64,000 nucleotides of DNA from Sphaerisporangium fuscum. Lineage in GTDB: Bacteria; Actinomycetota; Actinomycetes; Streptosporangiales; Streptosporangiaceae. Positions 8,663 to 16,466 of this stretch are shown piece after piece. Where the stretch lies: assembly GCF_018531465.1 (NCBI RefSeq), contig NZ_JAHDTF010000015.1, forward strand, positions 206,185 through 270,184. Direction: 5' to 3'. The notes beneath the pieces are model-generated. The model did no database searches. It saw only the letters and a list, made by a program, of their open reading frames with translations, and had not been told where the DNA came from. A program made the translations under genes and the position numbers. Every line of letters begins with the position of its first letter. Position 1 is the stretch's first letter.

Positions 8663-8854
8663 GGACATGGACTCCTTGGTGCTGACGATGGGCATGGAGG
8701 ACCGGCCGGGCGCGCGGCGGCCACCCCCGCCGGACGCCCGGCGACGGTCATGAACGGCAGGTCGCGCCCCGGTTCCCGCAGGAGGGCACACCGCGTACGC
8801 ACGGGTGCCCGCGCCGCCGGGCGGAACCCGGATGCGCGCGGGAGAACCTTCTGA

Positions 8855-9232
8855 TCAGCAGCGGAAGACGGGCAGCAGCGGGCCGGTGGGCCGCGTCGAT
8901 CGCAGGGCGGAGACGTCCGGTCGGGACGTCCGTGCCAGGAGGTCCGCCTCCCCGACGGCCCTCGGCCTGCGCGCGGAGCCGGCGCCATGGCGCGACGCCG
9001 GAGGCGGGTGCTTGATCCACCCGGCCGCGAAGGGCTGGTGCAGGGGCTTGGGACACTCGTCGTGGTCGGCGTCGCCGGGGGTGTGCGCGGGAGAGGGGTG
9101 CGCCGGCGTGCCGACGGCCGGTTCGGCCTGGACGACCGGCGAGGAGACGTGGTGGTCGTCGTGCGGGATGACGCCGACGGCGAGCAGGATGGAGGCGGCC
9201 ACGGTCACGAACGTGCGAAGTGCCCCCCACAT
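8855..9232 (-). CDS. Hypothetical secreted or membrane-anchored His/Pro-rich protein
   Basis: A 125-residue predicted protein of no recognised family. A hydrophobic segment lies near residues 5-20 (signal peptide or anchor), followed by a DDHH motif, a Pro/His/Ala-rich stretch with AHPSPAHT and DADHDEC, and a C-terminal Phe-Arg-Cys. The start could also be the GTG at 9268. No clear ribosome site precedes either. It is on the same strand as the carbonic anhydrase, 192 bp upstream of it; the His-rich part might bind metal. The gene call rests on the signal-like N-terminus and an open frame only. Confidence 0.4.
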   Translation of the reverse strand: MWGALRTFVTVAASILLAVGVIPHDDHHVSSPVVQAEPAVGTPAHPSPAHTPGDADHDECPKPLHQPFAAGWIKHPPPASRHGAGSARRPRAVGEADLLARTSRPDVSALRSTRPTGPLLPVFRC

Positions 9233-9517
9233 CACGGATCGCCGTTCTGTCAACGCACCGCCCCACAACTCATAGCGTGCACTTGATTACCGATAGTAGT
9301 CGACGGGTCGCGGAACGTACATGGGCTCCTTGGCAAATTCGCTGGTCACCCTATGGGGAAGGGAGATCTGGGCCTTCCCCGTGGCCCGCGGGTGCGGAAG
9401 ATGACGGCCGGCGAGACCGGGCAGGTCCCGTCGCGGTGAGCGGGGATCACGACACGGGCACTCGGCGGACATCCGGTGTTGTGCGCCGCGTCATCGGGCA
9501 TGCCTAACGTGGCCGCC

Positions 9518-10729
9518 ATGAAGAGAACCATGATCGGGCTGGGCGCGCTCGTGCTGGCGCTGAGCCTCTCCGCCCCGGCCTTCGCCGACCCCGGCCTCGA
9601 CCGGCACGACGGCCGCGGCGCGTTCGGCCGCGCCACCCTGACCGGCTTCGCCTCCCTGCCGGCGGAGACGTACGTGCCCGGAAGCGAGCCGTCGGGCGCC
9701 AAGCTCGGCACCACCCCGATCAACGGCATCACCCCGCCCTTCCCCGCCCAGCCGGTACAGGGCTTCAGCGGCATCGCCGACCGTCACGACGGCACCTTCG
9801 ACGTGCTCTCCGACAACGGGTACGGCAGCAAGGCCAACAGCGGCGACTTCCTGCTGCGCGTCCACCGCGTCAAGCCCGACTTCCGCACCGGCACGATCAA
9901 GGTCGTCGGGGGTGTGAACCTGAGCGACCCGGACGGCCGCGTGCCGTTCCCGCTGACCCGGGCCGACCGCACGCTGACCGGGGCCGACTTCGACGTCGAG
10001 TCGATCGTGCGCGACCACGACGGCACGTACTGGATCGGCGACGAGTTCGGCCCGTTCCTGCTGCACTTCTCCGCCGCCGGCGCCCTTCTGGAGGCCCCGG
10101 TCGCGCTGCCCGGCGTCCAGGCGCCGGAGAACCCCTACCTCAACGGTGGGACGCCGAACCTCGGCAGCAGCAAGGGCTTCGAGGGCATGGCGCGTTCGGC
10201 CGACGGGCGCAGGCTCTACCCGCTGCTCGAGGGCACCGTCGCCGGGGATCCGGCCGGCACGCTGCGGATGAACGAGTTCGACCTGCGCGAGCGGGCCTAT
10301 ACCGGCCGCCGCTGGGTGTACAAGATGGACGACCCGGCCGACTCCATCGGCGACATGGTGGCGGTGGACCGCCACCGGTTCCTGGTGGTCGAGCGCGACA
10401 ACCTGCAGGGCGACGCCGCCAAGATCAAGCGGGTCTACCTGGTCGACATCCGGGACCGCGACGGCGACGGCGCGGTGGACAAGACCCTGGTCGCCGACCT
10501 GCTCGACCTCGCGAACCCCCGCGGCCTCGGCGGCTTCGGCCCGACCTTCCGCTTCCCGTTCCAGTGCATCGAGGACGTGGTGATCCTCGACGACTCGACG
10601 ATCGGGCTGCTGGACGACAACAACTTCCCGTTCTCGTCCGGCCGCACCGCCGGCAAGCCGGACAACGACGAGTTCATCACCGTGCGCCTCTCGCGTCCCC
10701 TGGGCGCCGACCCGCACGCCTACCGCTGA
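9518..10729 (+). CDS. Secreted esterase-like/phytase-like beta-propeller protein
   Basis: A 403-residue exported protein. A Sec signal peptide ends at residue 23 (ending SAPAFA). The mature part has the esterase-like activity of phytase family pattern: an N-terminal FSGIADRHDG and DVLSDNGYGSK block, then FEGMARSADGRRLYPLLEG, and a C-terminal EDVVILDDSTIGLLDDNN. These proteins fold as beta-propellers and may hydrolyse phosphate esters outside the cell; the substrate is unknown. The ATG at 9518 is chosen because it begins the signal peptide (MKRTM). It converges on the sialidase-like gene across 47 bp containing a GC-rich palindrome (10734-10749). Confidence 0.85.
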   Translation: MKRTMIGLGALVLALSLSAPAFADPGLDRHDGRGAFGRATLTGFASLPAETYVPGSEPSGAKLGTTPINGITPPFPAQPVQGFSGIADRHDGTFDVLSDNGYGSKANSGDFLLRVHRVKPDFRTGTIKVVGGVNLSDPDGRVPFPLTRADRTLTGADFDVESIVRDHDGTYWIGDEFGPFLLHFSAAGALLEAPVALPGVQAPENPYLNGGTPNLGSSKGFEGMARSADGRRLYPLLEGTVAGDPAGTLRMNEFDLRERAYTGRRWVYKMDDPADSIGDMVAVDRHRFLVVERDNLQGDAAKIKRVYLVDIRDRDGDGAVDKTLVADLLDLANPRGLGGFGPTFRFPFQCIEDVVILDDSTIGLLDDNNFPFSSGRTAGKPDNDEFITVRLSRPLGADPHAYR

Positions 10730-10776
10730 GCCCCCGGCGGGCCCGCCGGTGTCGGTCCCTGGGCCCGCGGCACCGC

Positions 10777-13194
10777 TCACCCCGCGGGGGAGGCGCCCGG
10801 CGGGGTGGCGGTGACGCGGGTCCAGTCGATCCGGGCCTGCGCGGCGTTGCCGCCCGCGGTGCCGGTCACCCAGTGGGTGACCTGCGGATTCTCCCGGCTG
10901 TTCTGCACCGGCCAGGTCACGCCGGTGTCGGCGCCGTCGCGGTGCAGGCGGGCCACCCCGGCGCTGTCGACGGTGACCTTCCAGGTCGACGGCGCCGCCG
11001 CGGTGGCCGAGGAGTAGATCTTCTCCCAGACGTTCGAACCCCGCTTCATCGTCCAGACGCCGCTCTTCTGCACCGTCAGCATCAGCCGCGCGTAGCCGTT
11101 GGCGACCTTGGTGCCGAGGCTGACGCCGTCGCCGGTGGCGGGGTCGAGGGCGCTGTCGTCGTCGACCCGGCCGCGGAACTCCAGCGTGAAGTCGCAGCCC
11201 TTGGCGACGTCGAGCCCGATGGACGCCCTGGACATCCCGCGGCCGGTGCTGCGCAGCAGCAGGCGGCCGCCGGCCACCTCGGCGACGCCGCCCGCGCCGT
11301 CGAGCGTCCAGTCGCCGAAGGTGTCCCAGGTGCTGCTCGCGACGTCCTCGACCACCTCGACCAGGTCGACCAGCGCCTCGGCGGGCGCGGCGGGCGTACC
11401 CGAGCACCACACGGCCACCTGCGGGGCCTCCGGGGACGCCGCCACCACCCACCGCGCGCCGGTCTCGTCCCCGTCGCGGAACAGGGCGGCGTGCCCGCGC
11501 GGGTCGACCGCGACCTGCCACAGGTGGGAGGCCGTGTCGCCGGGCGCGGCGTGGACCCGGGTCCACCCGCTGGTGCCCTCGGCGAAGGAGTACACCCCGT
11601 CGGCCTGGAGGGCGAGCATCAGCCTCCTGGTCCCGGTGGCGACCTTCAGGGCCAGGCCGGCGCCCGCCCCCGTGGCCGGGTCCAGGCGGGAGTACGCGGC
11701 GACGCGGGCCCCGATCGCGGCCAGGAACCCGCCGGAGGGCCCGTACCGCCGGACGACACCGGAGAAGCCCGCCGCCGGGGCGGCGGCTGTTTCCGGTGAG
11801 GGGCCGGTGAGGGCGTCCTGCCGGGGGCCGGAGTCCGCCAGGCGCAGGTGCCCGGCCGGGTCGAGGGCGACGACGCCACCGCCGTTCGTCACCGTCCAGC
11901 CGGCCAGGCCGTCCCAGCCGGGGCCGACCCCTGTGAACGCCCGGGAGACGTCCAGCTTCGCCACCGTGATGTCGACCTGGTTGTGCTCCCAGATCACGAA
12001 GAACCGGCCCGGCTCGTACTCGTCCGCGCCGGCGTAGACGTCCCAGCCCCGCGCCGCGCCCTTCGTCAGGCGCGGGCCGTCGGCGAACAGCCGGCCGGGG
12101 CCCCAGGGGGCGTGCGGCCGCTTGATCTTGTAGCAGAGGACCTCGCGGTACTGGTCGGGCTTGCTCTCGCCGGAGCCGCTGAAGGGCCCGGCGAAGGTGT
12201 TGTAGATCGCGAGGTACTGGTCGCCGGCGTCCTTGGTCAGGAACCCTTTGACGTAATAATTCGGGATATTTAGGTCGAGGGTCATCGGGGACCAGGTGAG
12301 GCCGCCGTCCTTGCTCGTGGCGGACGCCGCGTACGACGGGTGGGTGCGGTAGAAGGCGTCCTTCTGGGCCGCCGACGTGCCGCCCGTCAGGTTCAGCGTG
12401 CGCCCCACCAGCAGCAGCGTGCCCGGGTCCTCGTTCGAGACCACCAGCTGCGGCTCCTCGACCGCGACCCCCGGCGGGTTCGCGGCGAGCGCCCCCGGCG
12501 TCCAGGTGACCAGGTCGGCCGAGCGCAGCACCCCCGAGTGCTTGGCGCCCTGGTAGGTCCGCCAGTACGGCAGCAGCCACGTCCCGCCGTACTTCAGCGG
12601 CTTGCCCGCCACCACCACGCCGTGACCGTTGGCGGGCACCTCCACCGTGATCGGGAAGTCGGCCCACGTCCGGCCCCCGTCGAGGCTCCTCTTCGCCACC
12701 ATGGCCACGGGGAAGCCGTTCACGGAGCCCCCGGCGTCGCGGTCGGCGGCGATCGTGATCCGGCCGAGGAACGCGTACAGGACGCCGCCGTCCCTCAGGA
12801 AGATCACGTAGTGGTAGCGGTAGGTGGAGCCGGCCGCCGCGAGGGTGCCGGTCGTCCAGGTGGCCCCGCCGTCGGCCGAGCGCGCGTACATGATCGAGCC
12901 CTGGTCGGTGGGCGACGGGTCGCGCGCGTCGCGGACGCCCGCCCGCCACCCGGCCACCAGCGTCCGCGCGTCGAGGGCGACGATGTCGGGCACGCGGTTG
13001 CCCTCGTGCGCCAGCTCCCCGCGCGCGTCCATCTCCGCCTGCCCGTACACGACGACGGGATCGCTCACCGCCGTGCCGACGACGCCGGCGGGGCGGGTCG
13101 GGAGGCGGCCACTGCCGGAGGAGCCGGTCGGGATCATGAGCTCCAGCGAACCCGACCCCCTCGCCGGCCGCAACGAAGTCCACCGCCCTTTCAC
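10777..13194 (-). CDS. Sialidase-like (BNR/Asp-box) protein with duplicated C-terminal domain
   Basis: A protein of up to 805 residues. Residues about 40-420 form a six-bladed sialidase-type propeller with Asp boxes SADGGATW (106-113), SLDGGRTW (170-177) and SKDGGLTW (294-301). Two related modules of about 170 residues follow (about 426-605 and 622-790). Both contain an LDPATG...L..KVA.G..RLML.....GV block and a WxVxVD...ARL.RDG block, so one arose by duplication; they resemble carbohydrate-binding jelly rolls. No signal peptide is visible from either the GTG at 13194 or the ATG at 13137, and neither has a good ribosome site. Exo-sialidase activity is possible but not proven. Confidence 0.8.
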   Translation of the reverse strand: MKGRWTSLRPARGSGSLELMIPTGSSGSGRLPTRPAGVVGTAVSDPVVVYGQAEMDARGELAHEGNRVPDIVALDARTLVAGWRAGVRDARDPSPTDQGSIMYARSADGGATWTTGTLAAAGSTYRYHYVIFLRDGGVLYAFLGRITIAADRDAGGSVNGFPVAMVAKRSLDGGRTWADFPITVEVPANGHGVVVAGKPLKYGGTWLLPYWRTYQGAKHSGVLRSADLVTWTPGALAANPPGVAVEEPQLVVSNEDPGTLLLVGRTLNLTGGTSAAQKDAFYRTHPSYAASATSKDGGLTWSPMTLDLNIPNYYVKGFLTKDAGDQYLAIYNTFAGPFSGSGESKPDQYREVLCYKIKRPHAPWGPGRLFADGPRLTKGAARGWDVYAGADEYEPGRFFVIWEHNQVDITVAKLDVSRAFTGVGPGWDGLAGWTVTNGGGVVALDPAGHLRLADSGPRQDALTGPSPETAAAPAAGFSGVVRRYGPSGGFLAAIGARVAAYSRLDPATGAGAGLALKVATGTRRLMLALQADGVYSFAEGTSGWTRVHAAPGDTASHLWQVAVDPRGHAALFRDGDETGARWVVAASPEAPQVAVWCSGTPAAPAEALVDLVEVVEDVASSTWDTFGDWTLDGAGGVAEVAGGRLLLRSTGRGMSRASIGLDVAKGCDFTLEFRGRVDDDSALDPATGDGVSLGTKVANGYARLMLTVQKSGVWTMKRGSNVWEKIYSSATAAAPSTWKVTVDSAGVARLHRDGADTGVTWPVQNSRENPQVTHWVTGTAGGNAAQARIDWTRVTATPPGASPAG

Positions 13195-13344
13195 CCGCTG
13201 TTCACGGACGCGGTCCCGGGATGCCGGTCGTCACGGGTTCTCCGAGGACATTTGTCACAGGCAACTCCGGACGAGCTTCACTGCCGCCGGGGGACCGGCC
13301 GGTGGAGGCTGAAGGCACCCCCTCGGCAGGAAGGCAGGCACGTC

Positions 13345-14358
13345 ATGTGGCGTCGGGTCGCCCCCGCGACAGGACTCTTCTTTCTCTCTCCTCTGGTCGC
13401 CGAGTTCCTGCTCGGCAACATCCCCATCTCCGCCCTGTTCGCGCTCGTCATGCTCGCCCCGATGTACGGGGGCGGGGCGCTGCTGATCCGCGAGGTCGTA
13501 CGGCGCTCCGGGCGGGGCTGGCCGGCGATCGTGCCGCTCGCGCTGGCCTACGGCGTGCTGGAAGAGGGCGTGACCACCCAGTCGCTGTTCAACCCGGACT
13601 ACGCCGGGCAGCGGCTGCTGGACGTCACCTACATCCCGGCGCTCGGCATCGGCGCCTGGTGGTCGGTCTTCGTCCTCACCCTGCACACCGTGTGGAGCAT
13701 CAGCGTCCCCATCGCCGTGATGGAGGGCCTCACCCCCGCGCGGCGGACCACCCCGTGGCTCGGCCGGTTCGGCCTGGGCGTCACCGCCGTGCTGTTCCTG
13801 TTCGGCGTGGTGTCCACCACGGTGTTCTCGTTGAGGATCTCGCCGTTCGTCGCCTCCGTGCCGCAGTTCGCGGCTGTGGCCGTCGCCGTCGTGGCCCTCG
13901 TCGTCATCGCCTTCGCGCTCGGGCGGCCGGCCCCGGCGTCCGTACCGGCCCCCGGGAGCGCCGCGCCGAACGCCTGGGCGGTCGGCGCGGTCACCCTGGT
14001 CGCCTCCTCGGCGTGGTTCCTGCTCGGAGAGGTGGTGCTCGGCTGGGCGACCGTCGCCGGCTACCTGCTGATCTCGGCGCTGGTCGCCTACCTCATCGCG
14101 CGGTGGAGCGCGCGGCCGGGCTGGCGGGACACGCACCGGGTGGCCGCGGCGGGCGGGGCCATGCTCACCTACGCCTGGCACGCGTTCCCGCAGGGGCCGA
14201 TCATGCCGGTCTCGCCGACCGTGGACCTCATCGGCAACGCCGTCTTCGCGGCCGGCGCCGTCGCCCTGCTCTTCCTGGCCGTACGGCGGGCGGGCGGCGC
14301 CCCCGTCGCAGACCTCGGCCTGCGGGAAGGGAGCGCCGCCCCGGGCGGTGTCTCGTGA
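13345..14358 (+). CDS. Multi-pass membrane protein of unknown function
   Basis: A 337-residue hydrophobic protein with roughly eight to ten membrane segments. It has conserved-looking loops with LLIREVVRRSGRGWPAI and YGVLEEGVTTQSLFN. The charged LEEG within a membrane helix is reminiscent of CPBP-type intramembrane proteases, but the second Glu/His motifs of that family are not clear, so no function is assigned. The ATG at 13345 follows CAGGAAGGCAGG. It is divergent from the sialidase-like gene and converges on the LPMO gene at a long hairpin. Confidence 0.65.
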   Translation: MWRRVAPATGLFFLSPLVAEFLLGNIPISALFALVMLAPMYGGGALLIREVVRRSGRGWPAIVPLALAYGVLEEGVTTQSLFNPDYAGQRLLDVTYIPALGIGAWWSVFVLTLHTVWSISVPIAVMEGLTPARRTTPWLGRFGLGVTAVLFLFGVVSTTVFSLRISPFVASVPQFAAVAVAVVALVVIAFALGRPAPASVPAPGSAAPNAWAVGAVTLVASSAWFLLGEVVLGWATVAGYLLISALVAYLIARWSARPGWRDTHRVAAAGGAMLTYAWHAFPQGPIMPVSPTVDLIGNAVFAAGAVALLFLAVRRAGGAPVADLGLREGSAAPGGVS

Positions 14359-14378
14359 TCCTCGAAGGGCAGCCTCTC

Positions 14379-14435
14379 AGGCCCGTTCTCCGCGCGTCGC
14401 CCAGAGAGATCCGGGCTCGCGCGGAAGACGGGCCT
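14379..14435. terminator. Convergent hairpin terminator
   Basis: Two 18-base arms (14379-14396 and 14418-14435, AGGCCCGT.../...ACGGGCCT) pair with two mismatches around a 21-base loop. They lie between the membrane-protein stop and the LPMO stop, which overlaps the right arm. There is no U-tract, as is common in actinomycetes; it could serve both strands. Confidence 0.6.
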
Positions 14436-15501
14436 AGGGGCTGGTGCAGGTGAGCGACGGACTGCCGGCGCTCCCCGACGCCACGTACCCGAAGGTGGTG
14501 GAGCCGCCCGCCGCGAGGTTGCCGTTGTAGTTGGCGTTCTTCACCGCGATGGAGGACCCGCTCACGGTGTAGGTGCCGTTCCACAGGCTGTTGACGGTCG
14601 TGCCGCTCGGCAGCGTCCAGCCGACGGTCCAGCCGTTGATCGCGGCGGTGCCGGTGTTCTTCACCGTCACCTCGGCCTGGTAGCCGCCGGACCAGTTGCC
14701 GGTGGTCTTGAAGGTCGCCGAGCACGCCCCGTTCCCGGGCGGGGTGGGAGTGGGCGTCGGGGTCGGCGTCGGGCCGGGGCCGCCGCTGCCCGGGCCGACA
14801 CCGGTGACCTCGCCGTTGCCGCCGTCGAAGACGACGTCCGAGCAGCCGTAGAAGGTCTCCTGGCTGTCGGAGCGGGTCCACACCGAGTAGATGATGTGGC
14901 GGCCGCTCTTGTTCGACGGGAGCGTGGCGTTCCAGTAGTAGTAGGCGCTCTCATTGCCCGGCGAGCCGACACTCGGCGGGTCCGGGGCGGTGTAGAACGG
15001 GGTGCTCTCCAGGTCGCTCCAGGCCAGCGGGCGCGTCGGGCTCCAGCTGTCCTTGGTGATGTAGGTGCGGAACGACCCGGGGTGGGCGGCCCACTTGTTG
15101 TACCTGAACTGGATGTTCGCCCCCGCGGTCAGGTGGGTCACCGGCCAGTCGTTGCGGGCGAGGTCGTAGCCGCTGAAGTCGTACACGACCGCGCCGCCGC
15201 TGCACAGTTTCCCGTCGGGGATGAACCCGCTCATGCGCCCCCCGCCGTCGGAGCGCAGCACGGCGAACCAGTTGTACAGGGAGTTGGGCCCGCTCTGCGC
15301 GACCGCCGCGGCGCAGGCCGGGTTGTTCGGCTGGATCGCGCCCGTGGAGGTCAGGCCGTCCTTCCAGCACAGGTAGGTGCGGCTGCCCGGCATCATCATC
15401 GCCCCGTGCGCCGACGCCTGGCCGGGCAGCAGCACGATCATGAGCAGTGTCGCGATGAAGGCCGCCGTGCCGGCGATCGTGATCTTTCGTCGCTTTCTCA
15501 C
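14434..15501 (-). CDS. Secreted AA10 lytic polysaccharide monooxygenase with CBM2
   Basis: A 355-residue exported copper enzyme. The signal peptide (1-31) ends ...GQASA, leaving His32 as the mature N-terminal copper ligand (HGAMMMPGSRTYLC). The second ligand is His140 in AAHPGSF, and Phe225 in CSDVVF is the axial residue. A Pro/Thr linker (about 240-256) joins a cellulose-binding CBM2 (about 257-355). The overall sequence closely follows the cellulose-oxidising C1-type streptomycete enzymes (CelS2 type) rather than chitin-active ones. The start is the GTG at 15501 with AAAGGTG upstream. A LacI-type operator-like site lies 40 bp upstream (15541-15550). Confidence 0.95.
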   Translation of the reverse strand: MRKRRKITIAGTAAFIATLLMIVLLPGQASAHGAMMMPGSRTYLCWKDGLTSTGAIQPNNPACAAAVAQSGPNSLYNWFAVLRSDGGGRMSGFIPDGKLCSGGAVVYDFSGYDLARNDWPVTHLTAGANIQFRYNKWAAHPGSFRTYITKDSWSPTRPLAWSDLESTPFYTAPDPPSVGSPGNESAYYYWNATLPSNKSGRHIIYSVWTRSDSQETFYGCSDVVFDGGNGEVTGVGPGSGGPGPTPTPTPTPTPPGNGACSATFKTTGNWSGGYQAEVTVKNTGTAAINGWTVGWTLPSGTTVNSLWNGTYTVSGSSIAVKNANYNGNLAAGGSTTFGYVASGSAGSPSLTCTSP

Positions 15502-15538
15502 ATGGAACACCTTTCGAGGAGGCACGAGGGAACCCGAT

Positions 15539-15556
15539 GCGAAAGCGCTCACGCGA
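15539..15556 (-). promoter_or_regulatory. Possible LacI-family operator upstream of the LPMO gene
   Basis: GAAAGCGCTC at 15541-15550 has the AGCGCT core typical of LacI-family operators such as CebR or xylanase regulators (GAAAGCGCTTTC), with one imperfect half. It lies 38 bp upstream of the LPMO start. Cello-oligosaccharide-responsive repression is a reasonable inference, unproven here. Confidence 0.4.
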
Positions 15557-15731
15557 GCAAAACTGTAGGTCGCCGCCCCTGGGCTGTGAATCGGCCGCCG
15601 GACGGCTCGGCGGCCGGCGCCGGGCCTGGTCGCTCGCGTCGCAGGTGGAGCCCGTGATCGGCGCTCCGTGCCGCGTCCGCCCGCGGGGAACGGCGTGAAA
15701 GTTTCGCGCGGAGATCCGCCAGGATGGACGT

Positions 15732-16361
15732 GTGGACGCACGCCCTGTCTCCCCCTCCGCGCTGATCGAGGAACTCGCCGACCGCGTGGCCGGGCGGCCC
15801 GCCGGCTCCTGGGTGCGGGTCGCGGTCGACGGGGCCCCGGCGGCGCGCCCGGCGGACCTCGCCGACGGCCTCGTCGGCCCGCTGCGCCTGCGCGGGCGGG
15901 AGGTCCTGCGCGTCTCGGCGTCCGACTTCCTGCGCCCCGCCTCGCTGCGCTTCGAGTACGGCCGTACCGACCCCGACGCCTTCTACGACGACTGGCTCGA
16001 CTACGGCGCGCTGGCCCGCGAGGTGCTCGACCCCCTCGACCCGGACGGTTCGGGGAGGGTGCTGCCGAGCCTGTGGGACAGCACCGCCGACCGCGCCACC
16101 CGGGCGCCGTACGTCACCCTGCCGCGCGGTGGCGTGCTCCTGATGGACGGGGCGCTGCTGCTCGGCCGGTGGCTGCCGTTCGACGTGGCCGTGCACCTGT
16201 GGCTCTCGCCCGGCGCGCTCGCCCGGCGCACTCCGGACGACCAGAAGTGGACCTTGCCGGCCTACGCCCGTTACGAGGAGGAGGGGATGCCGTTCGACGT
16301 CGCCGACGTCGTCGTCCGGTGCGACGATCCCCGGCATCCCGCCGTCGTCACCGGCCTGTGA
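15732..16361 (+). CDS. Uridine kinase-like protein with degenerate P-loop
   Basis: A 209-residue protein resembling actinobacterial uridine kinase/phosphoribulokinase-fold proteins. The core order is strand VRVAVDG, then VLRVSASDFLRPASLR with the FxxxDPDAFYDDWLDY substrate loop, then VLLMDGALLLGR and VHLWLSPGALARRT. The Walker A position reads VDGAPAARPADLAD, lacking the GK[ST] needed for ordinary ATP binding, so catalysis is doubtful. The GTG start at 15732 is the only one compatible with the fold. It is divergent from the LPMO gene and about 100 bp ahead of asparagine synthetase; no link in function is evident. Confidence 0.7.
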   Translation: MDARPVSPSALIEELADRVAGRPAGSWVRVAVDGAPAARPADLADGLVGPLRLRGREVLRVSASDFLRPASLRFEYGRTDPDAFYDDWLDYGALAREVLDPLDPDGSGRVLPSLWDSTADRATRAPYVTLPRGGVLLMDGALLLGRWLPFDVAVHLWLSPGALARRTPDDQKWTLPAYARYEEEGMPFDVADVVVRCDDPRHPAVVTGL

Positions 16362-16466
16362 GGGCTCGGGCGGTCGCCGCCCGAAAGATGGTGTTATGTG
16401 CCTTTCTGGGCATATATGCGGTGGATAGCCGTTAGTCCTGCTTCCACGAGACACGAGGTCGTCGAG

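Noticed and set aside
9287..9472. Short minus-strand frame ending MYVPRPVDYYR, with AAGGAG before an internal ATG
   Set aside because: The ribosome site spacing is only three bases and nothing else supports it; kept as a note because the end of the frame looks unusually non-random.
10734..10749. CCGGCGGG/CCCGCCGG palindrome between convergent genes
   Set aside because: It has no loop and lies in very GC-rich DNA; a terminator function cannot be supported beyond chance.
9491..13183. Very long minus-strand open frame (over 1,200 codons)
   Set aside because: It is Arg/Gly/Pro-rich, lies over two real genes in other frames and has no recognisable domain; a high-GC artefact.
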